A stretch of DNA of 64,000 nt from Lachnospiraceae bacterium (GTDB lineage: Bacteria > Bacillota > Clostridia > Lachnospirales > Lachnospiraceae). The translations under genes and the position numbers were made by a program. Under the pieces are notes generated by a model. It was given only the letters and a program-made list of their open reading frames with translations. It was not told the DNA's origin and ran no database searches. Of this stretch, positions 25,176 through 34,780 are shown piece by piece. The stretch spans positions 1-64,000 of the forward strand of contig CAJTBO010000002.1 of the NCBI GenBank assembly GCA_910573755.1, written 5' to 3'. Numbering within the stretch: position 1 is the first letter of the stretch; every line of letters begins with the position of its first letter.

Positions 25176-26382
25176 AGCGATAAACACGGCAGTGCCTGTC
25201 GATATGGAGTCACGTCATATTATAGAAGCGCTTCGTTCCGGTATTCCTTCAAGGATCGTGGGAAGGTGCTTTTCCGATGCGCGTCCTAAAATACTTAAGG
25301 AACTTTCGGGCCATATTGAGGATGTCTGCGAGCGGCAGAAATCTGCCGGGATGATCATCAGCGGAAAATACGGTGAGGGAAAGACCCATCTGCTCAATAC
25401 CGTTTTTAATATGGCGAGTGAGAATAATATGGTCGTATCTTATCTGTCCCTCAGTAAAGAGACGCCTATGGACAAGCTTCACCTGCTTTATCCGAAGCTG
25501 ATGGCAAATACTTATCTGCCGAAGCGCCTTCAGCCGGGGTTTGCCCAGGTGTTTGATACGATGACGGCAGGCAGCAGGCTGGCGTCGGAAATGATCTCTT
25601 ATGCGGCAGGGCAGCTTCAGACAGATAAGCTTTATTATCTGCTCAGGGCGTGTCTGAATACGGAGGATGCGGAGGAAAAATTCCAGCTCCTTGCGGATCT
25701 GGAGGGGGATTTTATAGCAAATGCCACGCTCCGCCAGATATACAAGCGGATTTTCAATCAGACAGTCAAATATAATGTAAATTTCAGTAAAACGAAGCAT
25801 TGCAGGGATTACTTTGCCTTTATGAGCCATTTCTTTGTACAGCTTGGCTTCAGCGGCTGGGTGATCCTGATCGATGAAGGGGAACTGATGGGGCGGCTCA
25901 GCAAAAAGGGAAGGCTGAATGCTTATCGCAACATGGCATATTTTCTGTTTCCGCAAAGGGAGTTTGAATCGGTATTTTCCCTGTTTGCCTACAGTGCATC
26001 CTATGTGGAGGATGTGGTCATCGGCAAGCATGATTTTGAGAATCTGGAGGAGATTCATCCGGCGGAACCTGAGCCTATGCGCAGTGTGCTGGGACAGATC
26101 GTGAAAACGCCGCAGCTGTCGCCGCTTACGGAAAAAGAAATCCGGGAAATTCTGGAGAAAGTCCGGGAGATTCACGGAAGGGCTTACCGGTGGGATGCGG
26201 GGATCGATATAGAGAGTCTGGTAAAGGCATCACAAAACGGCGGATATCTTTTAAGGACAAGAATTCGTGCGGCGATAGAACTGCTGGATCAGGAGTATCA
26301 GTACGGAGAGGCCGGAGAGGCTGTGATCGGAACTGTCGCGGAAAGTTCTTATGAAGAAGAAAATGGTGCAGAGGAAACCTGA
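25168..26382 (+). CDS. DUF2791/BrxD-like P-loop ATPase 2
   Basis: A 404-residue ATPase. It opens with IIEALRSGIPSRIVGRCF, a pattern close to the IEALRAGVP start of BrxD-like proteins, followed by Walker A ISGKYGEGKTH (about 64-74) and Walker B WVILIDEGELM (about 231-241). ATG 25168, with AGGAGGTG just upstream, is preferred to GTG 25159. It is paired with the preceding ATPase by an 8-base overlap and followed by the helicase gene. The C-terminal ~100 residues form a predicted winged-helix-like end. It probably hydrolyses ATP to load or drive the helicase on DNA; this is inference. Confidence 0.72.
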   Translation: MHEAINTAVPVDMESRHIIEALRSGIPSRIVGRCFSDARPKILKELSGHIEDVCERQKSAGMIISGKYGEGKTHLLNTVFNMASENNMVVSYLSLSKETPMDKLHLLYPKLMANTYLPKRLQPGFAQVFDTMTAGSRLASEMISYAAGQLQTDKLYYLLRACLNTEDAEEKFQLLADLEGDFIANATLRQIYKRIFNQTVKYNVNFSKTKHCRDYFAFMSHFFVQLGFSGWVILIDEGELMGRLSKKGRLNAYRNMAYFLFPQREFESVFSLFAYSASYVEDVVIGKHDFENLEEIHPAEPEPMRSVLGQIVKTPQLSPLTEKEIREILEKVREIHGRAYRWDAGIDIESLVKASQNGGYLLRTRIRAAIELLDQEYQYGEAGEAVIGTVAESSYEEENGAEET

Positions 26383-26498
26383 GCAGTGAAGCAAAACGGA
26401 TATTCAGCCTGCTGCTGTGTTTTGCTGTAATGGATCAGCGGATGGGCAGGATTGACTGCCGTGCGGTTGATAACAGGGCGCCGGCAGAAAGGAGTGCT

Positions 26499-27779
26499 GT
26501 GAAAACAGACGACAGATACCACTGGCAGGAGGAATGTCTTACGATATGGGAGCAGAATGACTGCAGGGGAATCGTGCAGGCGGTCACCGGAGCAGGAAAG
26601 ACCATGCTGGCAGTAAAGGCAATGGAGAAGCTTTGGCAGGTTTGCGGGAATGAGTTATGGGTGGCGGTCGTGGTGCCTACCCGTGCGCTGATGGTGCAGT
26701 GGAGCCGGATTCTGCGTTTCCGTTTTTGGGAGAGAGATGCGTTGGAGGGTCCCGTCTATCAGATCTATGTGATCAATTCAGCCAGATATCAGCTGGCACG
26801 CCGTATTCTGGCGAAGCTGCAGGAAGGGAATACGGTCTTTCTGGTTGCGGATGAGTGTCACCGTTACACCAGCGTGGAAAACAGGAAGATTTTTGAATTT
26901 GTTTCCTATGTGGAAAAGACATCCGGCCGATATTGTTCTTTGGGATTGTCTGCCACATTGGAGGATAAAGATTCGACGGAGATGCTGGAGGCTGCTCTGG
27001 GGAGGAAGATTTTTTGTTATTCCTACCAGAAGGCATTGCAGGAGGGAATTATCGTAGTATTTACGCTGAGTCAGATCGCACTGCATTTTCAAAGGGACGA
27101 GCAGGCAGCATATCAGGAACTGTCAGACCGCATGAAAACATTACGAAGGCAGTTGTATTTCCGGTATCCGCTGCTGAAAAAAGGTGGAGTTTCTTTTTTT
27201 GCCGTTTTGCAGACGCTTGCAAAAGAAGAGAATACGACAGGCAGGCTGGCAAAGTCTTATCTGCATCTTTCCTGGCAAAGAAAAAGACTGGTGTGTATGG
27301 CGAGAAATCGCCTTTTTTGTGTGTGTGACTTATTAGACGGTCTGGATGCCGGAAAAAGGGTGCTTATTTTCAGCGAGAGCATCGAGCAGGCAGAGACGCT
27401 TTATACTATGCTGAAAGATAACTATGGCAACAGAGTCGGAAAGTATCACTCGAAGGCCGGAAAGCAGGCGAATGAGAATGCGCTGGAGCGTTTCCGCAAC
27501 GGGGAGCTTTCTATCCTGATCGCCTGCAGGGCACTGGATGAGGGGATTGATGTGCCGGATGCGGAAGTAGGGATCATCCTGTCCGGAACGGGTATGGAGC
27601 GGCAGAGGATACAGCGGCTGGGAAGAATTCTGCGGAGAAGCGAAAGAAAAGAGAAAGCTGTACTGTATTATCTCTTTATAGAGGAAAGTACGGAGGAAAA
27701 GAGTTACTTTCCGCTTCGCAGGGAATACTTTAACATAGAGAACTGGGAATATCAGAGGAGACTGGTCAGGAAGTCTTGA
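26499..27779 (+). CDS. SF2 DEAD/DEAH-type helicase
   Basis: A 426-residue superfamily 2 helicase: HWQEECLTIW (Q-motif region), motif I VTGAGKT (about 29-35), VVPTRAL, motif II ADECHRY (about 117-123), motif III LSATL, and C-terminal motifs SILIACRALDEGIDVPDAE and QRIQRLGRILRRSE with the arginine finger. The arrangement is that of XPB/type III restriction helicases in a minimal form, without a nuclease domain. GTG 26499 with AAAGGAG is preferred; ATG 26430 would add 23 residues but has no good ribosome site. It is the motor of the coiled-coil/twin-ATPase module. Confidence 0.82.
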   Translation: MKTDDRYHWQEECLTIWEQNDCRGIVQAVTGAGKTMLAVKAMEKLWQVCGNELWVAVVVPTRALMVQWSRILRFRFWERDALEGPVYQIYVINSARYQLARRILAKLQEGNTVFLVADECHRYTSVENRKIFEFVSYVEKTSGRYCSLGLSATLEDKDSTEMLEAALGRKIFCYSYQKALQEGIIVVFTLSQIALHFQRDEQAAYQELSDRMKTLRRQLYFRYPLLKKGGVSFFAVLQTLAKEENTTGRLAKSYLHLSWQRKRLVCMARNRLFCVCDLLDGLDAGKRVLIFSESIEQAETLYTMLKDNYGNRVGKYHSKAGKQANENALERFRNGELSILIACRALDEGIDVPDAEVGIILSGTGMERQRIQRLGRILRRSERKEKAVLYYLFIEESTEEKSYFPLRREYFNIENWEYQRRLVRKS

Positions 27780-27791
27780 GCGGAGTTGTGT

Positions 27792-29273
27792 ATGTTTTCT
27801 GAATTTTTTGTGACTTCTTCTAAACAAACCAAAATAGCGGCAGGTATCGCCTTTGGTTTTTTATGTTTGATCTTGCTGCCGCTTTTTATTATAGCGCATT
27901 TTAATTATCCCTGTAGCGACGATTTCGCTTATGCCGGAGCAATCTATACAGGTGTAAAAAACGGCATCGGATTTCGGGAAATAGTAAAAGGCTGCTGGGA
28001 AACGGCGGTGAGATTTTATCATGATTGGCAGGGGCGTTATTTTGATGATATTATTTCGGCATTTGGGATAGGAACGGCGATCCCGCGATATTATTTTCTT
28101 GGAAGCTGGCTGACGTTGGTTTTATTTGCAGGAGGATGTCTTGGATTTGTCAGGACGGTGACTTATAAAATATGCCGTTGGGACTCGGATATTTCGTGGA
28201 TAACGGCTGTCCTTATGACAGCAATGCAGATTTTGTATGTGCCGTATCCGTCGGAAGGCTTTTACTGGTATGTTGGGGCGACAGGGTATACGATGGCGTA
28301 TGCGTTGCTGTTGCTGCTGGGGCAGATGCTGATCCTTTTTTATCTGGAAAAGGATAGGTCCGCAAAAAAAACACAGATATTTTTCGGGGCTATAGCTGCT
28401 ATTCTGACGGCTATGATAGGAGGAAGCAATTATTCCACCGGACTGCTGACAGCAGAAATATTGATGATTGCATGTATATTGATGTTGATGCAAAAAAAAC
28501 GGTGTGGTTTTTTAATGGTGATTCTGGCAGAATATCTGATATGTTTTGTGAAATTTAATGCATTATCTCCGGGAAATAATGCAAGAATGGGGAATGTGGA
28601 GAGTCTGGGAGTTGCGGGTAGTATTGCTGCGTCATTGAAGCAGGGGGCTGTTTTTATAAAAGAATGGTTTCGTCTGCCGGTATTTCTCATGCTGGTTGTT
28701 ATATTTTTGCTGGGGACTTATCAAGTGGCAAAAATGAAATTTTCTTTCAGGTTTCCCGGAGTAGTAACAGTGATTTCTTTCGGTTTATATTGTTCCATGA
28801 TGACGCCGCCTTTTTTTGCAGGAGCGACATGGGGGCCTGGCCGGCTTATTAATCTGGTATATTTCAGCTATTATTTTTTCCTGACAGGAAATCTGTTATA
28901 TTGGGCAGGGTGGGCAGTCCGCAGGTTTGAAAGGCTTCGTCCGGTGGTGCGAAAGGAAGTGGGCGTATTACCGGTATTGCTTTGCTTTTTGGCATTGCTG
29001 CTTATCAGTTTGAAAATATATGGTCTGCAGTCTACAAGCAGCAGCAGCGCATTACTGTCTCTTGTTAAGGGAGAGGCAACAGAATATTTAAAGGAAAATG
29101 AGAGTCGATGGGATATTTATACGGATGATTCAGTACAGAATGCGGAGGTGGAAGATTTTTTCGTGAAGCCGTATGTGTTGTATCATGATGATATCACCGA
29201 AGATGAGACAGACTGGAGAAATTCTACAGTGGCGGGTTTTTTTGGGAAGGATTCGGTTAAATTGATAAGATGA
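27792..29273 (+). CDS. DUF6056-type membrane protein (GT-C-like)
   Basis: A 493-residue protein with about ten membrane helices. An acidic extracytosolic loop after helix 1 reads NYPCSDDFAYAG, then YHDWQGRYFDDI, and a later GPGRLINLVY. The same three motifs recur in the protein at 37.7 kb, so the two are paralogs. Acidic residues in the first outer loop plus many helices are features of GT-C glycosyltransferases, which use polyprenyl-phosphate sugars outside the membrane; for this family the activity is inferred. ATG 27792 follows GGAG. It starts 12 bases after the helicase stop, which is tight for unrelated functions. Confidence 0.75.
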   Translation: MFSEFFVTSSKQTKIAAGIAFGFLCLILLPLFIIAHFNYPCSDDFAYAGAIYTGVKNGIGFREIVKGCWETAVRFYHDWQGRYFDDIISAFGIGTAIPRYYFLGSWLTLVLFAGGCLGFVRTVTYKICRWDSDISWITAVLMTAMQILYVPYPSEGFYWYVGATGYTMAYALLLLLGQMLILFYLEKDRSAKKTQIFFGAIAAILTAMIGGSNYSTGLLTAEILMIACILMLMQKKRCGFLMVILAEYLICFVKFNALSPGNNARMGNVESLGVAGSIAASLKQGAVFIKEWFRLPVFLMLVVIFLLGTYQVAKMKFSFRFPGVVTVISFGLYCSMMTPPFFAGATWGPGRLINLVYFSYYFFLTGNLLYWAGWAVRRFERLRPVVRKEVGVLPVLLCFLALLLISLKIYGLQSTSSSSALLSLVKGEATEYLKENESRWDIYTDDSVQNAEVEDFFVKPYVLYHDDITEDETDWRNSTVAGFFGKDSVKLIR

Positions 29274-29343
29274 TTTGTTATAGTTAGGATTTCAGAAAAG
29301 TAAAGTGCGGAGAAATGTGTGTATCATAGAATAAGGGAAGTAC

Positions 29344-31266
29344 ATGTTAGAAGAAATATGTCGGGATAAGAAAAAGAAATATATAGTGATGCTTCTGCTG
29401 ATCGGCAGTTTTTTAGCGGCGCTGAAATGTATTTTTGTAAGCCTGCAGATGGATGAGGAGTATGCTGTCAGCATGTCTTACCGGCTTTTGCTGGGGGACC
29501 GGCTTTTTACGCAGATATGGGATCCGCATCAGACATCGGCGTTTTTGATGGAATTTTTGATGTGGATCTATCTGAAATTGTTCCATACGACGACTTATAT
29601 TGTGATCTGGGTACGGTTTGCAGGCGTGCTGATCCAGCTGGCAATAACTTGTTATCTTTACAGGATACTCTGCTATTTGCTGGAGCCTGAATACAGTTTT
29701 TATCTGGCAATGATATATTTTAATTTATTGCCGAAAACCTATGTAATGCCTGAATTTTCCAATATGATGGCGTGGGGACTGACCATGCTTTTGCTGAGTC
29801 TTTTCAGACTGGCGATATTGCAGGGGAGAATTTCTTCCGGGGAATTGTCGCTGCTTGAAAACAGCGCGGCGGCGGATAAAAATTCACCGCGGGAAGAAAA
29901 AAAGCCAGGCAGTTATATCGCAGTAATTAAAGATACATTACAGGCGGAAAGAAAACAGAAATTAAAAATAATATTTACAGTTGCAGAAGCAGGATTATGG
30001 CTCTCTTTTGTGGCGCTTGCGTATCCAACCTGTCTGCTGCTGTTTCCTTTTGTAATATGGTATTTATGGAAGTATGATGCACATAGAAAAAAGACGATTG
30101 CTCTATTTGCGGCAACCTGTTTTGCAGCCGGCGGATTGTATATGGCTTATTTGTTCAGCTATATGTCAGTGGCGGAACTGATTGCCAATATCCGAAGCCT
30201 GATTGCATCCTGCGCTTCCCATAGCGGGGGGATTCAGAAAAAACTTGGGATTTATGGAATGGATTTTTTGAGATTGCTGCTGTTTTCACTGGGATATGTG
30301 TTAGCGGCGGTATTGATATGCGGGGGTGTAAATTGGATAAAGAGACATGTAAGGGGTAAAAATGCCAAAGCAGCTGTCAAAAACGGGGCAGGGATGGGAT
30401 ATTTTATATCCCGGATAAGACAGGGATCAGAAGAAAATAGACTTTCTTTTTTTTATATATTGTTGATGATATCTTTTATACTGCAGTTTGCACACTGGAT
30501 TCTTATGCTGTGGGAATATGAGTATTCCTATCCTTATACCGTATATTTTTTGATGTTCGCTATTGCATTTTTTTATCTCGGGAAGCTGCAAGGTGAGAAA
30601 AAGGAAGTGGCGGTTCTATGGCTGGGAGCCAATGTGGTCATGTTTATTGCAGTTTTACTGCTTACCAATCTGACATTGTTTACATCGGTTAAGTATCTGC
30701 TGACCGGCGTTATCATGTGTGCGGCTGTCCTGATTTTTTATACAAAGGAAAAACAGCCGAAGATATTTCAGAAATATACAGGATGGTTTTTGATTGTCTG
30801 GTGTTTTGTGGCTGTTTTTGTGAAGGGCTGGGCCTACACGGATAATGACGGGCTGATGAAAAATATCACCTGTGTCGGGAATATTCTTTCAGCGGGGCCG
30901 GGAAAAGGTATTTTTACGGAATATATGCAGGGATACATGCAGGAATGCAGTTATGAGGAATTCAGAACTTATATAGAGCCCGGGGAGAATCTTCTGGCGC
31001 TGGATTCCAATACGCTTTGCTATATGTATCAGGATGTGAATATTGCTTCGAGTACAACGATCTGTACGCCGGCTTTTGATGAAAATCTGTTGGATTACTG
31101 GGAGAGAAATCCGGATAAATATCCGGATGTGGTAGCTGTGCCGTGCTGGTATGGAGAACTGAAATGGGACCCGGACAGTTGGATTATGCACTGGGTAGAG
31201 GAGGGATTCGGAGCGGTGCAGGTGATTGACGGAAGCTATTTCAGATATTATATCAGGAGATCATAG
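29344..31266 (+). CDS. polytopic membrane protein, GT39/GT-C-like
   Basis: A 640-residue protein with about 12 membrane helices. The first outer loop contains SLQMDEEYAVSMSYRLLLGD and then FTQIWDPHQTSAFL, like the acidic loop of protein O-mannosyltransferase-type GT-C enzymes. A hydrophilic insert (about 165-205) and a C-terminal soluble domain (about 520-640, with PGENLLALDSNTLCYM) follow. It probably transfers a sugar from a lipid donor to a surface polymer; donor and acceptor are unknown. It precedes an acyltransferase by 3 bases in the same operon. Confidence 0.65.
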   Translation: MLEEICRDKKKKYIVMLLLIGSFLAALKCIFVSLQMDEEYAVSMSYRLLLGDRLFTQIWDPHQTSAFLMEFLMWIYLKLFHTTTYIVIWVRFAGVLIQLAITCYLYRILCYLLEPEYSFYLAMIYFNLLPKTYVMPEFSNMMAWGLTMLLLSLFRLAILQGRISSGELSLLENSAAADKNSPREEKKPGSYIAVIKDTLQAERKQKLKIIFTVAEAGLWLSFVALAYPTCLLLFPFVIWYLWKYDAHRKKTIALFAATCFAAGGLYMAYLFSYMSVAELIANIRSLIASCASHSGGIQKKLGIYGMDFLRLLLFSLGYVLAAVLICGGVNWIKRHVRGKNAKAAVKNGAGMGYFISRIRQGSEENRLSFFYILLMISFILQFAHWILMLWEYEYSYPYTVYFLMFAIAFFYLGKLQGEKKEVAVLWLGANVVMFIAVLLLTNLTLFTSVKYLLTGVIMCAAVLIFYTKEKQPKIFQKYTGWFLIVWCFVAVFVKGWAYTDNDGLMKNITCVGNILSAGPGKGIFTEYMQGYMQECSYEEFRTYIEPGENLLALDSNTLCYMYQDVNIASSTTICTPAFDENLLDYWERNPDKYPDVVAVPCWYGELKWDPDSWIMHWVEEGFGAVQVIDGSYFRYYIRRS

Positions 31267-31269
31267 CGG

Positions 31270-32334
31270 ATGGAGAAATACAGGGATAAGGGGACGGATT
31301 ATCAACTTTATATAGATATTTTACGTGTGATGGCATGTTTCAGCGTGATCATGCTGCATACTTCCGCACAGCCATGGTATAATCTGCCGGTGGACAGTGT
31401 GGGGTTTAAGATTGCAAATTCCTATGATGCGCTGTTTCGGTTTGGCGTTCCGGTTTTTGTGATGATCAGCGGGGCTCTGTTTCTGGAGCCGAAAAAGGAG
31501 CCGGATATCAAAAGGCTGTATCGGCACAATATTTTGAGGCTGGCGGTACTGTATGTTTTCTGGTCCTGTCTGTATGGACTGATGGACTGCCGGGGGTTTG
31601 ATCCTGCGGGGATCGGCCGGAAGGATATCGCAAGAGAGATGATTCTGGGGCGGTATCATCTGTGGTTTCTGCCGATGATCATGGGAATTTATGTGCTGCT
31701 GCCTGTTTTGCAGGTATGGATCAGACATGCGTCGAAGCAAAATATTGAATATTTTCTGCTGCTGTTTTTTTTCTGCCAGATTCTGTGTGAGACGATCAGG
31801 GCACTTTATTCTTCTGGTATAACGGATTATGTGCTGAATCTTTTTCAGCCGGAGATGGTATGCAGTTATTTGGGGTATTTTGTGCTGGGATATTATCTGG
31901 TGCATATCGGTGTGAACAGAAAATGGCATAAAATGATCTATGCGGGGGCGTTGCTGGGGGGGATTCTGAATGTGCTGCTGGGAAATTTTCTGGCGGAACG
32001 GGCCGGAGAGCCGACGGGAGCGATTTATGACAGTTTTGGGATATTTACGGCATTGATCTCTGCGGCGCTTGTGATCTGGGCAAAAGAGACTTTTTCGGGG
32101 AAGAGGCCCGGCAGAAGAATGGAAAAGTTTTTCAGGGAAATTTCGGCTTCGACGCTGGGGGTTTATGTGATGCATGTGGGGCTGATCGAAGTGTTGGGAA
32201 AGCATGGGATAGACAGCCAGAGAGTGCCGCTTATCCTGGGGATACCGCTTCTTGCGGTGCTTTGTTTTGTGGTTTGCTTTGCTGTCAGTGCAGTACTTCG
32301 GCGGATTCCGGTGGCGGGGAGGTATATCTGCTGA
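31270..32334 (+). CDS. acyltransferase-3 family membrane protein
   Basis: A 354-residue membrane acyltransferase with about ten helices. The N-terminal signature YIDILRVMACFSVIMLHTSA carries the conserved Arg and catalytic-type His, followed by FGVPVFVMISGALFL and, near the end, STLGVYVMHVGLIEVL. Members O-acetylate or otherwise acylate surface glycans using acyl-CoA from the cytosol. It starts 3 bases after the preceding gene, so the two are translationally linked. The truncated relative at 3.3 kb may have had a similar role. Confidence 0.87.
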   Translation: MEKYRDKGTDYQLYIDILRVMACFSVIMLHTSAQPWYNLPVDSVGFKIANSYDALFRFGVPVFVMISGALFLEPKKEPDIKRLYRHNILRLAVLYVFWSCLYGLMDCRGFDPAGIGRKDIAREMILGRYHLWFLPMIMGIYVLLPVLQVWIRHASKQNIEYFLLLFFFCQILCETIRALYSSGITDYVLNLFQPEMVCSYLGYFVLGYYLVHIGVNRKWHKMIYAGALLGGILNVLLGNFLAERAGEPTGAIYDSFGIFTALISAALVIWAKETFSGKRPGRRMEKFFREISASTLGVYVMHVGLIEVLGKHGIDSQRVPLILGIPLLAVLCFVVCFAVSAVLRRIPVAGRYIC

Positions 32335-32412
32335 GGCGGTTGTGTTTATGCAGAGTAAAGAAGGAAAATTTTCGGATATCTGTTTCAGAGAATTGCTTTG
32401 GAAGTGAGGGAT

Positions 32413-34776
32413 ATGATGTGGACCGGTAAGGATATAAAAAATAAATTGATTTTTCTGGCAGCAGCCATATTGCCCGTATTTTTTATGCTGATCGCATATG
32501 TCCGGATGGGCATTTATCCTTTTGGCGATAAGACGTTATACACATGGGATCTGGAGGAACAGTATTCTTCATTTATGGTTCTTATGCATAATCTGCTTCG
32601 CGGAAAGGAGCAATTGAATTATTCTCTGACGGGTGGACTTGGCGGGAATCTGTATGGACTGGCAGCATATTATCTTGGAAGCCCGTTTAACATAATAATG
32701 GTCTTTTTTAATGAAAAGACCATGCCGGCAGGGATAATGATTTTGATCTTACTGAAAACGGCAGGTATGGGATTTTTTATGTTCCTATATTTACAGAAAA
32801 AGAAGCAGTCGCCCGTTGCAATCCTGTTTAGTACAGCCTATGCGCTTTCTGCTTACGCAATCGCTTATCAGTCCAATATTATGTGGCTGGATGCGTTGGT
32901 GTTTTTACCATTGGTTATTTTAGGACTGGAAAGTATGATCAGAGAGGGAAAATGCCTGCTGTATATTGTCTCTCTTGGATTGACGATTATCAGTAATTAT
33001 TTTATTGCATATATGGTTTGTCTTTTTGTCGTGTTCTACTTTGTCGGTTATATGTTATTTATAGAGTGGAAAGAATCAGGACTTAGAAAAAAGTTGAGAA
33101 CTATAGGGCAGTTTGCAGTCAGTTCTCTTTGCGGAGGAGGACTGTCTGCTTTTTTATTGTTGCCGATGATTTATGAGTTGCAAAGCGGACTGGGCAGGCA
33201 GAATGTGAAATGGGAAGCAATCAAAAATGGGGCAAGATTATTTTATTATCGAAGTATTTTGCCGATGTTCTTATCGTGTTCCTATGATAACAGTCAGAGG
33301 CAGGATTGCATGGGAAGTTTACCATTGCTATATTGTGGTACAATTACAGTGTATGGTATTGTTTTGTTTTTTATAGTAAGAAATATTTCATGGAAGAAAA
33401 AAAGCTTTAGAATATTTCTTTTGACAATAATCCTTGTTTCCTGTAATCATATGAATCTGTTTTTTATATGGCACGGTTTTTATACGCCGCTGGGCGCCCC
33501 TTGGCGATATGTATTTTTATGGAGTTTTGCATTGGTTACAGCAGCTTATGAAGGAACAGTGAATTTTATAGAAGAAGAAAAAAGAAAATATGATTATGCA
33601 GCAATGGTGGGTATTGGATTGTATTTTTTTTGGGTGCTCTGGCGTTTTGAAATTTACAGGTATATTACGACCTTTAATATGGTTATTGTATGTGGTGAAG
33701 TGTCAGGGTTGTTTTTATGGAAATATGGAAAGTGTAGGAAAAAAGCTGCGGCATTAGCATTTTGCGTGATAGTGCTTGGGGTAGAATTGATCAGTAATGC
33801 AGTTTATACGTGGAATCAGGGATTTGAATATGAATCTTATACAGCATATTTAAGTTATATAGATAAGATGGAAGAAACGATTATAGGAGACAAAGAGATT
33901 TGCAGATCAGTAATAATGGAAGAGGTAGGCAGAAATCTGAATGATGGATATTTATGGAATTTGAATACTATAGGAAGTTATACATCTACATCTAAGAAAA
34001 AAACTTACGAAATCGGAGTCTGTTTAAGTATAGGAGATCTGCGGGATGTAAGGATTTATAATAAGGAAGCGTCTCTTTTATCAAAAGAAATTTTGGGGGT
34101 GAAATACATCTATGGCGGAGAAGCCGCCGATGAGGGTTATGAAAAAGTAAAAACAACATCGGAGGGCATTAATGTGTATAAAAATAATAATGCACTTCCT
34201 TTTGGCTTTCTGGTAAATAAAACTGCCCTTGAAATTACAGCAGAAGACAGAGATAAAGATATCTGTGAAAAGCAGAATGCGTTGTTTCATGCATTGGCGG
34301 GAAGTCAGGGGATGGAAAAAGAGGAAATCTATAAAAAGGTCTCGGATGAGGAAAAGAACGTGAGAGGGGAAGGGGAAGAGATATCTGAGCAATATATGGA
34401 AAATACGGAATTGGTACAGAAGGCAACGGCGAAGACAGCAGAATATACATTAAGTGTTACATCAAAAACCGTTTCGGATGTTACTTCAAAAGTCAGAAAT
34501 GATCTGGGAGAAACAGCATATGTTTGCTATAGTGTGCCCTTTGAACGAGGATGGAAGGCGGAGGTTGATGGCAGAGAAGCAAAAATTATGGGGGGTATGG
34601 GGGGACTTCTGTTGGTTCCGGTTGAGGACGGGGAGCACGAAGTGAGAATTATTTATACGGCACCCGGAAGCAGGGCGGGTATGATGATCAGCCTTATATG
34701 CTTTGCGGGAGTAATGATCTATGCTTTTTATGGCAAAAAGAAATCTTCTTATACAAAAGAATTCAGGATGGAATAA
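32413..34776 (+). CDS. YfhO family membrane protein
   Basis: A 787-residue protein with about 13 membrane helices and a C-terminal soluble beta-rich domain (VPFERGWKAEVDGREAKI) that is characteristic of YfhO. The N-terminal outer loop (TLYTWDLEEQYSSFMV, then SLTGGLGGNLYGLAAYYLGS) is the family signature. In Bacillus subtilis YfhO works with the polyprenyl-phosphate glycosyltransferase CsbB in glycosylating lipoteichoic acid. A CsbB/GtrB-like enzyme occurs at 50.4 kb and a GtrA-like protein at 1.5 kb. The start is ATG 32413 or 32416 after GAGG; an upstream TTG (32398) is less likely. Confidence 0.85.
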   Translation: MMWTGKDIKNKLIFLAAAILPVFFMLIAYVRMGIYPFGDKTLYTWDLEEQYSSFMVLMHNLLRGKEQLNYSLTGGLGGNLYGLAAYYLGSPFNIIMVFFNEKTMPAGIMILILLKTAGMGFFMFLYLQKKKQSPVAILFSTAYALSAYAIAYQSNIMWLDALVFLPLVILGLESMIREGKCLLYIVSLGLTIISNYFIAYMVCLFVVFYFVGYMLFIEWKESGLRKKLRTIGQFAVSSLCGGGLSAFLLLPMIYELQSGLGRQNVKWEAIKNGARLFYYRSILPMFLSCSYDNSQRQDCMGSLPLLYCGTITVYGIVLFFIVRNISWKKKSFRIFLLTIILVSCNHMNLFFIWHGFYTPLGAPWRYVFLWSFALVTAAYEGTVNFIEEEKRKYDYAAMVGIGLYFFWVLWRFEIYRYITTFNMVIVCGEVSGLFLWKYGKCRKKAAALAFCVIVLGVELISNAVYTWNQGFEYESYTAYLSYIDKMEETIIGDKEICRSVIMEEVGRNLNDGYLWNLNTIGSYTSTSKKKTYEIGVCLSIGDLRDVRIYNKEASLLSKEILGVKYIYGGEAADEGYEKVKTTSEGINVYKNNNALPFGFLVNKTALEITAEDRDKDICEKQNALFHALAGSQGMEKEEIYKKVSDEEKNVRGEGEEISEQYMENTELVQKATAKTAEYTLSVTSKTVSDVTSKVRNDLGETAYVCYSVPFERGWKAEVDGREAKIMGGMGGLLLVPVEDGEHEVRIIYTAPGSRAGMMISLICFAGVMIYAFYGKKKSSYTKEFRME

Positions 34777-34780
34777 AGAT

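Noticed and set aside
23084-27779. complete BREX system
   Set aside because: The ATPases resemble BrxD, but there is no PglZ-type phosphatase, BrxC, methylase or Lon-like protease in the neighbourhood.
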